NCBI GenBank assembly: GCA_018389105.1
Contig: JACATO010002730.1
Span: forward strand, 2,586,501 to 2,650,500
Direction of reading: 5' to 3'
Source: Nautilus pompilius
Taxonomy: Eukaryota > Mollusca > Cephalopoda > Nautilida > Nautilidae
DNA: 64,000 nt
In this document: piece after piece, positions 39,333 through 51,431 of the stretch
Layout of the letters: every line of letters starts with the position of its first letter
Position numbering within the stretch: the stretch's first letter is position 1
Translations under genes and position numbers: made by a program
The notes under the pieces: generated by a model
The model's database searches: none
What the model was told of the DNA's origin: nothing
The model's input: the letters and a program-made list of their open reading frames with translations, nothing else

Positions 39333-42300
39333 ATTGCTAATAATAACAATAATATTATCATTTACAATAAATAAAATATTTAAAATATTCTGGACAGTAA
39401 TTGGAATCGTTAAACATGTGAGCCTCCCCTTTTAAATTAGATACGCTTCTCAAACATGAAACAATCTTTGGGAATTCGATATTTACATGTGTAACAATAA
39501 GTTGCTGCGACAAAAATTACCCTACCATGGAAATAAAATAAATGGATTAATTTTATTATTGTATTTTATTGCACAACACACTACGCCAAGGAAAGATCCC
39601 ATGTGAAATCAATGCAAACAAATTTAGTTATTTAGGCTATTTTCCATAAAGTAGACATTGCATAATTTCAAGGCGAATTGCTGGTTTGTATGGGTTAAAG
39701 GTATATATTTAAATTTTTTATTTGCATTATCTTGTATTTTTGGAAGGTAACCTTTTCCCGTTAATTAGTTCATAAAAAGATGCTTTTATCTCACCGGAGG
39801 CTACATTAAATTTCCAAAAAGAAATATTGACTAAAAATGGAAACGAAAGATTTACATTGTAGATTAGTTTGGTAATAAATTTCATTTTGAATGCACTAAG
39901 ATGTTCAGACATTGGCAATATAAATGCACTAAAATCTGGAAAGAAAATTAAAATAGTCAATTAATCTGTAGTATATAATTAAGATGACCAATGGAGTTTG
40001 TGTGAAACATATTTATTTGTGTTTCAGGTTTCGTTAAACGATGAAAAGTAATTTGAAACCTCATTAGATTTACAGAGCATTCAATTTAATTGTCTCACCG
40101 ATAAACCAAAGGAAGAATATGGTATTATATGATTTGAAAGGAGGCAATACTTAAGAAAATTATTAATGTAACATAAATATCAGTCTTTTTTCAACAGCAT
40201 TAAATAAATGGTAATCATTTCGATTCAAATAGAACACTAATTACCAAAAATATAAAAACAGGCGTGCCTTTATACAAAAATCAATGAAGATAATCTAGTC
40301 TTTTTCTATACAATCGGCTAAAAGTGGGTGTAACGTTAAGAGTCTCTGAAAAACAGCAGATACTGGTCATTAATTTCGAATTAATTTTACCTTTGTTTTT
40401 TTTTTGTAAATATTGCCTTCAGCAAATAGATGCGCGCAAGAAATTTAGTCAACGGAAACAGCTGTATTCACCACATGACGAAACGTAAACAGGTACTACT
40501 TTAATTTCCTTTTTCTTGCAGAAACCTGAAGTTTAAATGATGTATTTTCTGTCAAAATCTTTAGTGCTAAGCTCACACATAATTAGCGTTAAATATAGAG
40601 TAATACAATGCTCAAATTAATATCTATATGCACTCTTCTTCGACCAACATTAGGCTTACTGATATCAGCATGTTTCATCAAAATAAGTTATAAACTGAGA
40701 ATGACAACTCATTTTATTGTTATAATGTCTGCATTAATAAAACCAAGAAAAACCTTCGCATTTATTCGACATCTATAATTTTATGTTTCATTTCATGTAA
40801 ATACTACGCAATGAAGATATTGGGTTCTTCTTTTCTTATTATTCAATTATCGTACTGTTTACCTGCATATTTCAGGTTCGTTTCGAAATTTCATTTCAGA
40901 GAAAAACCAGTTTTTTCTTAAATGTCTGTTATAGTGAAAGTAATAAAACCGTGGGCTTCATTAAAAAGAAAAGATAGAGATACCGCTTTGTATCTAAAAA
41001 TAAATAAATGTGTCCGATTTTGTTTTATTTGCTTATTTGCTTATTTTACGATAATAGTTTTGTATTTAATACTATCGTTTATCCATGCACATGCAACCAG
41101 TGAAATCGTTTACCACGCCACATATTTCTTTCGCAATGATAGCAGGATCGATGGCCCTCGCAAATCACTGCTGTGCTGATATGTTTAATGGATTTTTTAG
41201 CTGAATTCACATTTTATAAGGTAGAATGTGAAAATACCATGGAAAAATAAAGATTGTACAACCAATTTTTACGCGCAATAAACTAGAGAAATAAATAAAA
41301 CTACATGAAAATGCGATTACCTTTCCAGTTTACAGGCAGTTAAGTGGGTCAATATGTCTACTGTATAGAAATTTATTGAATCACTAGAAGTTGAAATTAA
41401 TTTTGGAATTTCCAGGTATTTCTGTTCTGGAATACACCAATCAGCGAAGTTCTCAGCGGCAGTAAATGCTCTTCTTACAAATGTTACATCAATAAATGTC
41501 TCCAGCATGTAGATTTACTTATTTCAATTAAATTAGAATATCTTTATCATTGAGAATGATTCGTTTTAGTAGTTAAAGGGTACGAGTGAGAAACACGTCG
41601 AGAAAACTACACACATAGAAGACAAGCTTAGCAAATTCAAATTTTAATTTTTACGGTGGATGATTTGTAGCTATGTTTGGCTACATTTCGGAAGTCACAG
41701 TATTTACAAGGCTTTAAATAATTAAAAATAGCATGGTTTTCTACCATGAACCCATATTGTACAAATTAAATACTTTTGATAAATCACATATTGTGTGTTT
41801 TTTTAGTTCACGTTATCATCGTTAGAAATAATTTTTGGTTATTTTAATCCATTTATTTACAAATTTGTCGCTATTTTTCGTTCGTCCGTTGACTATTAAT
41901 TTTAAATAAAGATAGTAAACGAATTCTGAACGTCCACAAACACTTGCTAAACATTAAAAGCTGCTGATATTCAAATGTAATAGTTCATTTTAAATGATAT
42001 AAAAACTGCTCTTTCACAGTAACTTCACAATATGGTTTCCTAAAACATTTAACGGAACTAATTTGCTCTAAATCACCAGTAGTGCTCGTTATAAAAAGAT
42101 CTCAAACGGTTAACATTTTATAGAAAGTCAGCAGATTGGGCTGTCAACATTAAATCAATAAAAAAATTGTAATATTTTAAATTCTAAATTGAAAGATAAA
42201 TTTGATTCAGATTTATCAGTAACGGTATAGCAATAATAATAAACTACAGGGAATTGCTTATTTTATATAAAATCACTTATCTATCTAAATTCCACTAACG

Positions 42301-43879
42301 ACATCATATTACATATTATTATCTGAAAATGATTAGTACATTTTCAATTTTTTACGTTAATGCGTGCCTTTATGCGAATTGAGAACTGTTGCTCAATACT
42401 AGGTTTAATTTTTAATGGGAGTACACTAATTATATTACTCTGTCTAAATTACAATGCAGTATAGATTGAGGCTAATTTTATCATTTACACTTTATATGCA
42501 TGTGTTGTTTAATGGTATTTAAAAATAGAATAAAAAACGTTTTATCAGAGCTAAAGTAGATGTGTCTAACAAAAGCAATACACAAGGTTAAAATTACATA
42601 TATTTGGGTCATTTAAAAATCTGTGTCACTGATATAAATTCATCTCATCTTTATTGACCTAACACTCTTTACATTGCTTTTAAATGATATTTGTTTGCTA
42701 TCATTTATATTTAATGTAATCTATAGACAATGCAGAAATAGTATGTAAGTCAAAGACAGCAACTATTAAACATTTTAGAAAAATTAATCTAATTATACGA
42801 TCAGACAGTATCTTCAAGCATTGTCAATCGAGAGTTTAGTTTTTCCACTCAACTAACATAAACACTACTTCTGAATGTTAGAAATTTTATAATGAATACA
42901 ATCAGGGTAAACATTGGGATTTCAAGTATTACTTGAAAATTTATTTTACACATAACTGCATTATTTCCATATTTTATTTTCTTCAGATTATATATTAGTT
43001 GTGAGGTTTTGGAATATTACATAAGACGGTTAATGTCTCAAATTCACTGAATAAAGAAAAAAATAATCTTTACAGAGTATTTAATAATAAAAATGAAATT
43101 CTCATGATGCTTGATAATCAATATGCTATCAAATTAAGTAATGTCTTTGGACAGGAATGGGTGTTTGTTCTAGTAGAGAAAAAGAGAGAATATTTATAGA
43201 TAGAAACAAATTGAAACCGGATGAGCTTATATAAGTTATTAATTACGCAGATAACGCACTTTTAATTTTAAATTTTGGCAGGTTTTAATTACCCTCGCGT
43301 TTTCCACAATTTTGATTATTTTTTTTAATTATACAGATTCCGTTCCATCTCCAAATTCTGTTAAAGTATATGTATTATTTCAAGTTAGCTGAATATTATT
43401 TAGCGATCTACATTAGTATCGAGTACCACCGAAGATCACTCCAGCAGATTCGTTTGTTTGTGACTGTGAGCAATTCTGTAGATGATGTGCACGCAGAAGG
43501 TTCTAATATTCTTTGTACCGTCAATACGGTATGACGGTCGAGTAAAAGCTGCTTCAGCTTCTCGAGAAAACTCTTTGGCAGTTATTGGCTACATCGGTAA
43601 TGAGATCCAGTGTTGATAATCTCTATATGGTATGGTATGACTTTGTCTCTGAAAATGATTCTTGAGAATTGGAGTAATTCCGGCTTTAAAAATACTAAGT
43701 GCTGCATCAGGTATAATATCAAGATTTATACTTCTGTAGATTTTTCCGTATATGCTTTTTTCTTTCTATCCAGAATACCAACAATCCTATGAACCTTAAT
43801 AGTCACGAAAGTCAGGTTAAAATGGTCAAAGGTCATTCGTGCTTGCATGATACTTCCATCAAATTTGATTGTTCTGTTG
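39333..43879. other. AT-rich non-coding stretch
   Basis: No gene recognised. The patch 43400-43620 is GC-richer and contains two mutually exclusive 6-bp hairpins, TACCGT-CAAT-ACGGTA (43516-43531) and ACCGTC/GACGGT (43517-43538). Confidence 0.5.
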
Positions 43880-44069
43880 CAGTAAAACCTTGATTTAACG
43901 GACTAATACGGGAGTCCGTTAAATCCGTAAATTTACATATACATGCGCTAAATACGCCCAATAAAATATTTTTTGCACAGATTAAAGCGGAACTTTGTCG
44001 AGAAACAAGACAGCGTCGTTTGCTACCGAAGTCAGTTGAATAGGGGTCCGTTAATTCGATTTTTTACTA
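43880..44069. mobile_element. Pogo/Tigger-like MITE, about 190 bp
   Basis: The left end reads CAGTAAAACCTTGATTTAAC. The right end, inverted, matches it at 19 of the first 24 bases. The CAGTxxAACCTxGATTTAACGGAC style is typical of pogo/Tigger non-autonomous elements as I know them. The motif TTAACGGAC occurs three times: near the left end, inverted just inside it, and at the right end (44046-44054). No coding sequence fits between. The expected TA target duplication is not intact (TG on the left, CA on the right), so the copy is old or my ends are off by a base or two. Confidence 0.7.
43892..43925. repeat. 13-bp perfect stem-loop inside the MITE
   Basis: GATTTAACGGACT (43892-43904) pairs without mismatch with AGTCCGTTAAATC (43913-43925) across an 8-base loop, AATACGGG. 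It is the strongest short-loop hairpin I found in the window. Confidence 0.9.
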
Positions 44070-47000
44070 CACTCTGGATTATTCAAATCCTCAGTATAAC
44101 AAAAATTTTGATATACATTTATCTACAATTTAACCATTATTTTAATCAGTCATCTTTTTAAAAGTGTAACGGAGTCATTATTTGGTGTCTGGTGTTATAT
44201 ATTAGATTCTGTTTTATTGGAGGAAAGTTTCCTCTAAGCATATTTGTTAGTTGTAAATATTTTTTTTAATTTTCTCTAGACCACTCAAAATACCATATTT
44301 CTTTAATTGCATTGTCGGTCATAATAACCAAATATCGGAAATTATAATTGATGAACAAATCATTTTAAAAACCTGACTTGATTTAGCCTGGCAGTAATTA
44401 TGACGTAAGGACACTGGTACAAGTTGGCCCATGACAGGAAATCAGGCGCAGATGTATTCGGGTAGATGTTTGAACTTAAATATTGTAAACGCCAAACGTT
44501 TACTGAAAAGATTAAAAAAAAACATTTCACGGCTGCAGGTGCTTTCATATTCTTCTTGGAATTTAAAAAATGTTCAAGTTATTTTCATATTAGTTGTGTT
44601 TACCATTGCGTGTATTATTTCTATTACCTCTTATTATTAAAAAATACATTTATTGGTTTTACAAAATGTTTAGAATTTTTTTGGTTTTCTAAAGTGTCTT
44701 TTCTCTAAACTGTAAACTGAGTTTTCCTGTTTGCAATGTTCGGTTATGTCTTTGATGAAGCCCCATCCTATTTCAAGAATGAATGAAACGTTCGATAAAT
44801 TTGTTGATGGCTAAGCAGTGAAATTTGTAGGATTTGTTAGCTCTGTGCAGATATGCCTACACTTGATTCTTCTACCGCGCCAGCTACAGGTGATGAAAAA
44901 AGTAAAATAGTTTATTGCTGATGACATCAAATAGATTTACAACATCTCACTGGAGCCAGTCTTCAAGGATCGTAGGTCTTTTTAGAAATCTGTCTGTCAA
45001 ATACTTTTGTGTTTCCTTTATAATTACTCTGCATTCTCCCTGTGCTAAGATATAGAAATGTAAATAAATTATTGTTTAAAGTATCAATTCCATAAAACAT
45101 CAGATTTGAAATTATGTCCATCTCATTAATTAGATGCATTTGTTTTTGATTTTATTGTACAAAAAAAAAGCATAATGATATTTTTGGTCAAACTGATTTA
45201 AATTAGAAATATCAAAATTCCATTAATAATAAGCAAGTGCCAGAAAATCAAAGAGGTGAAGAAAACATAAAAATTGAGAATATTTTTTTTTTAAACCTGA
45301 AATTTCTCTATATCGTATATCAGTAATTAAATATAATCGAACATACAAAATAAACTTTTGCTCCAGTAGAAAATTGTAATACTATGTTTAAAATTACTTC
45401 AATGAATCCTCTAAGAAAGCTGAAGGTTTATTAGTTATTGCAATCACATAATTGGTTTTAGTTAATTTTTGTGCTATATAAATGGTGTCAGGCTGTTACG
45501 CTTGTATATCTAGGCAGAAGTGGCACTTATTCTTACTACTTGGTCGTTCATCTGCTAGATCAGGGTTTTTCAAACTTTCACCTTAGAGACAATTCTTCCA
45601 TGTCTTTAACTTCGTCACCCAACAAGCCCGACTCAAGAATTGCATTAAATCTTGCTTTAGAATGAAAAAAATAGATCCAGTAATGGAAATATTGATTTTA
45701 AATTGATTTGACAAAGTTGTTAGACGGATGTTCGATTTATCTATTTATTACTTGAGTATTAATTTTCCTTTTGACCTACAACATCATCATCTGGCAGTAT
45801 ATTTTCGCTGTGTGAAATCACGGTTATGTACTTCTATAAAATTCTCTTGAACATCGCGTAACAGGATTCTGGTACTTCAGCAGTTCAAACGCTTACCAGT
45901 TTGAGCCAACAAGCTACTTTGTCCAACTTTCATTCGCTTAACAAAAGGAAACAAAAATGTGTTTGCATAGAAGCATAAAAGCATACGAACATCAATGAGA
46001 GTTAAAAGAAAAAGTGTTTTTATTATTAAATATTTTAGCTAAACTTGGAGTTATTTTATCTTGTTCTATTTCAACTGGATTGAAATTTAAAGAAATTTAC
46101 CCATAATTCTTTGGTTACTTTACAAAAGCTGCCTCAGTTTTTATGCTGAAACAAATGCGAATTTTCGATGACTACGCACAAACATATATAAATCTGTTGT
46201 TTTTCTAAACTGCATAATTTCTAAAACAAAGGTAACCAAAGTACTCAAACTATGATAATGTATTTCATCAACAAAGAAAAAACGTTATTCATCTGAATAC
46301 TTCAAATATCCATTTTTTTATAATCATGGAACGTCTGATTTTTTTCCATTAAGAATAAATGGAAATATTTTCATTAAATTGCTTTTTGCTCCAAATGTAA
46401 ATGCTTTATTTAAATATATAGATTTGCTAATAGTAAGATAAAGTGATTTATCTATAATGTATGAGATTTTTCGTTGTGAAAAGAGTACAGTTCATAAACA
46501 TATATGGTTAATAAGCATATTATGAAATATAAACCCATTTCTGTTGTACTGAACTTTTGCAGTTCCTATCATTTCTACAAGTTTTATTTTAATTTATTGA
46601 TACCAATGATGAGTTAATGAAATGCAGATTTTAAGCTCTAATGTGATAAAAAGTAAATAAAGGAAAACCACCAGCAAAATTTGTTTTATTCTACAAATTT
46701 TCTATCTTAATAATTTATTTGATGCATGTATAAAATGAGCAGTTTTGAGATTAAAGGGCATGACATAATACAATTTATATTAATAAAACTCCAGATTTTA
46801 TTAGGAAACAGAATTCATAAATAACGTGAAACTGTAGATGAGTATCAGTACAGAGTTTTAATTTTTTTTTTTAAATTTGTGTGATCTGATTTAAATATTT
46901 TGATATAACCTTTGCATGCTTGATTTTTATTTTTAATTATAATAGTATACTGGATTTTTAGTTGCATTTAATAAATAATTTTATCCAATTTAAATTTTTT

Positions 47001-48576
47001 AACGCAAAATGCCTTCATGATCACTATATGAAAAGGAAAGGACAGTTTTGTAGCAGAGAAATAAAGATATTTGGTAGAAAAAACAAACAAGAGTCGCTGA
47101 AAGTACATACAAAACTCTGTGGGTTTTTATTTTGTACAAGTAGTACGAAGTGTCTAGCTAAGTAGCTAGGCGATGGGGGACAGATAACTCTATTACTAAG
47201 CTCAGTCTCCAGAATATCGTGAATGATGGGCCGAAACCTGTTGAAGCTAAAATATAGCTTAGAAGGGCATCAGAGCACCTTAAGTGCATTAAAAAGCCAT
47301 TCTGTTTATTTTAAGAAGATAGATAATTGCGGTCAAAATTTACTGCTGCTTGATTTATCGTCTGACTCGTTTTATTGGTTGCTTAAGAAATTTAATTAAT
47401 TACTATTTGATTTGTTAACGCCATTCCATAAGACAGCTGAAAGGCCTTTAAATGTCCAGCATGGTGCGATTTGAAAATAACTAAGAACCGTCTATGATTT
47501 ACAGTCTTAAATTGAAAGATGCTTTACAAAATACAGCACAAGGTTTTAATGGTGCCAATTTATTTTATAAATTTTAGTTAATTAAATTACAGGTAGTTTT
47601 TAGATCATGCTTGGAACTATTTTCCATTTGCTTATTAAATTAGATGTTTCATGTGTTCCAAAGTAAAGGTGCTGCTACTTCCAACTAAAACATTGCAGAG
47701 ATTGGCCTAAAACTGTATCCGATTTTCAATTTAAAATAATAAATTTATAGACTGCATAGATTTATTGTAAAATCAAGACTAAATAATAGTGAGAACACAA
47801 AATTTGCACACACTTTCAATCTGGCAAAACAATAGCTTAACGAAAATTTTCCAGGTTCCATAATGTCCCAAAGATCCCTGTTTTTATGGCTTCCATATTT
47901 ATACCTCCTAGATTTTTATTGAGGAAGTCTTAAAGTCTTTGAAAAAATCAAGAACAATTGGTGATCTGAATGTTTTATTTTATTGTCTATTTCTAAATTT
48001 AGGCTTAAACAGCTAAAACCAACAATTGTCGTCTATGCATTGGTACACGTGTGCTCAGAATTACTGAGTATTTGGAAAATCTGTACTGATACCAAACTAA
48101 TATTTTGAGATCCGATTATTGTTTAGTTGTTGTTTTACACTAATCTCACAATCCATTAAATTTTTATTTGAAATTTAAATCGGGTAAATTATTCGGCGAA
48201 TTCTGTATTAGAAAAACAACAAAAATTGGACAGTTTCACAGTTATTCCACTTAAAATAAGCGTCTTACTTTTGGATTTTTTTTTTACAAATCTCAAAAAA
48301 ATAATATAAAAGTAAAAGTGTAATCGATAATTTATTGTTTTAATTCATCTATTTCATTATTCGTTTTAATTTGATTTTTTTATTATTTTTTTAAAAAATC
48401 TAATTCAGCGTTCAAAAATCACTAACTTAAGGGAATAATTGCGAATAAATCATCGCGATATTCTCTCGAAAATATTAACTTACCTGATGACCTAATTTAG
48501 GAGATAAATATAAATTTGTTAAATAAAATTTGTTTTCTCCCATCTTTATAAATTAAATACGTAAAACATTCTAAAT
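44070..48576. other. AT-rich non-coding stretch
   Basis: No gene recognised. Contains a sequence resembling a hAT-type end (CAGGGTTTTTCAAACTTT at 45561) without a partner, and a small stem AAGCTA/TAGCTT near 47256-47272. Confidence 0.5.
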
Positions 48577-48804
48577 TTAGAGGCTTTTTATAGTTGTATC
48601 AAAGTGTAAGTGTGTGTGCTTATCTTTTCGGGTGGATGGATTATCAAATCCGCTCGCAGTTTCAGAGTTGCAGTAGCTTTTGAGTGAATGCCCCTGGTGG
48701 TATTTTGATCCTGAGTCGAAGCCGAAGACTAAGCTGGTGATTGCTCTCTCAGCTTGGCAGCCTGCAATACAGCCACAATTAGTGGGAGCCCGTGAAAACA
48801 TCAA
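48577..48804 (-). other. Candidate 3' exon or repeat fragment, unrecognised
   Basis: On the minus strand a good splice-acceptor-like site (TGTGGCTGTATTGCAG) precedes GCTGCCAAGCTGAG at about 48760. The frame then stays open to TAA at 48577. Part of the reading is ERAITSLVFGFDSGSKYHQ, continuing to CNSETASGFDNPSTRKDK. The stretch is clearly richer in G+C than its flanks. I know no domain with this sequence. It could be an exon of an unseen gene or a fragment of an interspersed repeat. Confidence 0.25.
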
Positions 48805-48967
48805 GTCTTCAAGTATACCACATATTTAAAGTGATATATACGCAAGCAAGAGGTTCCATGCAAGTATCCATTAGGGCGATAGGAGAGGTAAAATAACAAA
48901 TGTTTTTATTACCAAAGACCAGACTATTTATTTAGTAGTATTACCAGAGTGACCACTGAGAGGCAAC

Positions 48968-49067
48968 CAAGATGGCGGTGTTTCATTTTGAAGAGATGAA
49001 GATGCTAAGAGTATGTATTGCTTATGCTCAGATAAATCAGTCTGTGTTCAATAGGATTCAAGTTTAA
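48968..49067 (+). promoter_or_regulatory. TISU/YY1-like start element with short open frame
   Basis: CAAGATGGCGGT (48968-48979) matches 11 of 12 positions of the TISU consensus SAASATGGCGGC, an initiator and start-codon element of short-leader genes that overlaps a YY1 site. The ATG at 48972 is in good Kozak context (A at -3, G at +4). It opens MAVFHFEEMKMLR followed directly by GTATGT, a fair splice donor; unspliced, the frame runs 31 codons to TAA at 49067. No downstream exon was identified, so this is a candidate only. Confidence 0.25.
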
Positions 49068-49462
49068 TCTTGGTGACCAATCAAACGCATGATAGTTGAT
49101 CTTAATTTAAAAACCCCATGTCGGTACAGACGTACTGGATACTCAGACACTGTTTTTGTTCGCCACGCTGTCTCCAGGAAATGCAACCCGATTAATGTTA
49201 ATTTCTCCAGTTTCTCACTGATTACCACTGGGTCCAATCTAAAGTCATCATTAATCACAGCCCTGATCCTGCTAGATTTGCCAATACCGCTGAAACAAAT
49301 TCTCTTTAGAGTCCACATTAGTGAAATTTGAAGTAAGCAATTTGAAACATTGGAACTCACAGCGATGACGACATTATTCTGTCCAAGATGTTTTGAATTA
49401 AAACGCTTGAATTGTTTTGCTCCTAACCTCGTCTTGCAAAACTTTCTTGTGCTTCGATTTAT
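49064..49462 (-). other. Unrecognised open run of about 130 codons
   Basis: The minus strand is open from 49462 to a stop at 49064. The reading is basic and ordinary in composition: INRSTRKFCKTRLGAKQF near the start, FSGIGKSSRIRAVINDDF in the middle, YPVRLYRHGVFKLRSTIM near the end. The only ATGs are internal (first at 49360). The middle vaguely recalls DNA-binding parts of transposases, but I could not align a catalytic core. The patch is GC-richer than average, which raises the odds of a chance frame. Confidence 0.2.
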
Positions 49463-50467
49463 TCACTGTATAATCTAAGAAATTTTGTATATTTACGAGC
49501 TACTCGATCACTATCTATTGGTCTGACCGACTGTTATAACCTCAGTGGTCTTACAGTCACGCTTAAAGTGAAAGGAACATAATTCACTTCGATCTGATCG
49601 GCCCAAAACAGTCCTTGTTGTCCGAAAAACTATGTTTCTAAACAAACCGAAATACTTCATCAGAGATTAATAGTATGAGCAAAAGTTAGAATTAACCCAT
49701 CACTCACTTCGACAAATAAAATTTAGCTAGGGCCGGGCCAAGCAATACAAAATTTTATTCTACAAGGTAAATCACTATTTTTTTTTAAAAAAGTAAACAT
49801 AAATAACTAAGGAAACAAAATTACATTGGTTAGTTTAAATAATGCGCAACAGATTACCATAATATCTCGATCTCCACTGTCATGTTTGCTCTTTCTGACG
49901 ATAGCACTATCTTGAGATCAGGACACTTTCAACTTTATCTCTTTTGTTGGAAAATCAACTGCGACTTTAGCCAGTTTGTACAGTTCGGGGTTGAGCGTTT
50001 CTTTGCTGATGAAAGTATTTAATGATTTTATTTTTTTTTAGCCGAAGCTAGGGAATAAAAAATATAGAATGTAGTAATGCTATTTTTGGACACAAATTCG
50101 TGTTACTTACTGGATTCTCTTTTCTGTAGAAGAAACTCAAATTTGTTATCTCCCAACCCGCCTTTTATGATTGTTTCTTTCTGCTGCTGGTCCAGCAAGA
50201 AAAATTACAGTGCTTCTGCAGATCTTGGTAAGATACGCTTTAGCCAACAGCTGGTGCACTGAACCATGGAAGACTGCAGCAAGAAGTGTTATTTCCGAGA
50301 ACAAATTTCCTCCTCTTTTTCACAAACTTCAGTAGTCTTTCCGAAAAAAAAATTTGACACTTTTGAAACTTTAAGCTGACATTACAGGCATACGCCATGA
50401 AAATACCACATATATAGTTAGCTGTTCTGACAGGCCTTTACAGATGAGCGCGTAGGAAAGACAAGCA
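49463..50467. other. AT-rich non-coding stretch
   Basis: Nothing recognised. The GC-richer bit at 49860-50000 holds no clear exon. Confidence 0.5.
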
Positions 50468-50613
50468 GCCGAACCGTTAACCGGTTATACTTTTAATTGG
50501 TTCAATTCCGGTTCGGCTCCACTGGAATATATTTTTTATACTCTTGTTCAATTCTGGTTTAGAGAAAGGAAAAAAAGCAGCTCGAACGGGTTCACGGTTC
50601 CGGTTAAATTAGT
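50468..50613. repeat. Inverted-repeat-rich fragment, possible MITE
   Basis: GCCGAACCG (50468-50476) pairs perfectly with CGGTTCGGC (50509-50517). TTCAATTCCGGTT (50501-50513) recurs as TTCAATTCTGGTT (50547-50559), and CGGTTCCGGTTAAA follows near 50597. The dense CCGGTT/AACCGG vocabulary looks like the end of a decayed small transposon, but I cannot assign a family or define borders. Confidence 0.35.
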
Positions 50614-51233
50614 AGAAATGTTAAAGGAAATCTGCAGCTCTTGCCGTAAAGTAATCATTCTTTCAATACTAAACCATAACGATGAAAACAGAGAAAGATG
50701 CTTGAAATGTAAGTTTATTAGTTTGTGTGTGGCTATTAATAAGCTGAAGAGGAAATTTTATACTAACTTATAACTTCTGAAAATATATAGACATTAAAGC
50801 GTTTGTTAAGAAAAACAAAGAATCCATTTGAATAAACTAAATAAAATCTAAGCTAACGATACCCATTCTTTCTGAAAATATCGTTAAAAGGGTACTTTTT
50901 TATTTAATGATGTTCTATTTGTATAAACAGTTTACATATTTAAGATTTATCTGATGGGTGTGCCAATTTTATTTAAACCCTGCCTTTCATTAGTACAGAA
51001 CTGTTTATATTACTTCACAAACTCTCACAACTCCTGAATCAGTAATGGTAAGAAAATTCTATATTTAAGAATGTTTACCAATAGGTACGGAAAGTAATGA
51101 TAAACCATTGTTTTTTTTGGAGTATAACATAAGTCAATAATAACTTTACATGTTATTTGTTGATTGGCATGTAACTACAGCTATCTTATTTAGTGAAAGT
51201 AAGTTTTAGTAATGGAAATATATAGGGAGGCAT
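50614..51233. other. AT-rich non-coding stretch
   Basis: Nothing recognised. Confidence 0.5.
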
Positions 51234-51261
51234 ACCACTACCGCTACCACTACTGCTGCTG

Positions 51262-51298
<37 letters not shown>

Positions 51299-51311
51299 CA
51301 CTAACAACAAC

Positions 51312-51350
<39 letters not shown>

Positions 51351-51358
51351 TAATAATA

Positions 51359-51431
<73 letters not shown>
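51234..51431. repeat. Composite trinucleotide array (ACC/TGC/ACT/AAC/AAT)
   Basis: Successive blocks of TACCAC, TGC, about 14 ACT units, three AAC units and then about 40 AAT units with AATTAAT and AAATAAT breaks. Neighbouring blocks mostly differ by one base per unit, as expected if point mutants were amplified by slippage. The 125-codon minus-strand frame across it is Ile, Tyr, Leu and Ser runs and is not a gene. Confidence 0.97.

Noticed and set aside
44911..44934. FIADDIK, resembling the reverse-transcriptase xxDD box
   Set aside because: A stop follows at once and none of the other reverse-transcriptase boxes could be found within reach on either side.
45561..45578. CAGGGTTTTTCAAACTTT, similar to ends of some hAT elements
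   Set aside because: No inverted partner and no 8-bp target duplication were found nearby, so it stays a chance match.
50499..50509. GGTTCAATTCC, a perfect match to the RNA polymerase III B box consensus
   Set aside because: No A box lies at the right distance upstream and no cloverleaf can be drawn, so neither a tRNA nor a tRNA-derived SINE is supported.
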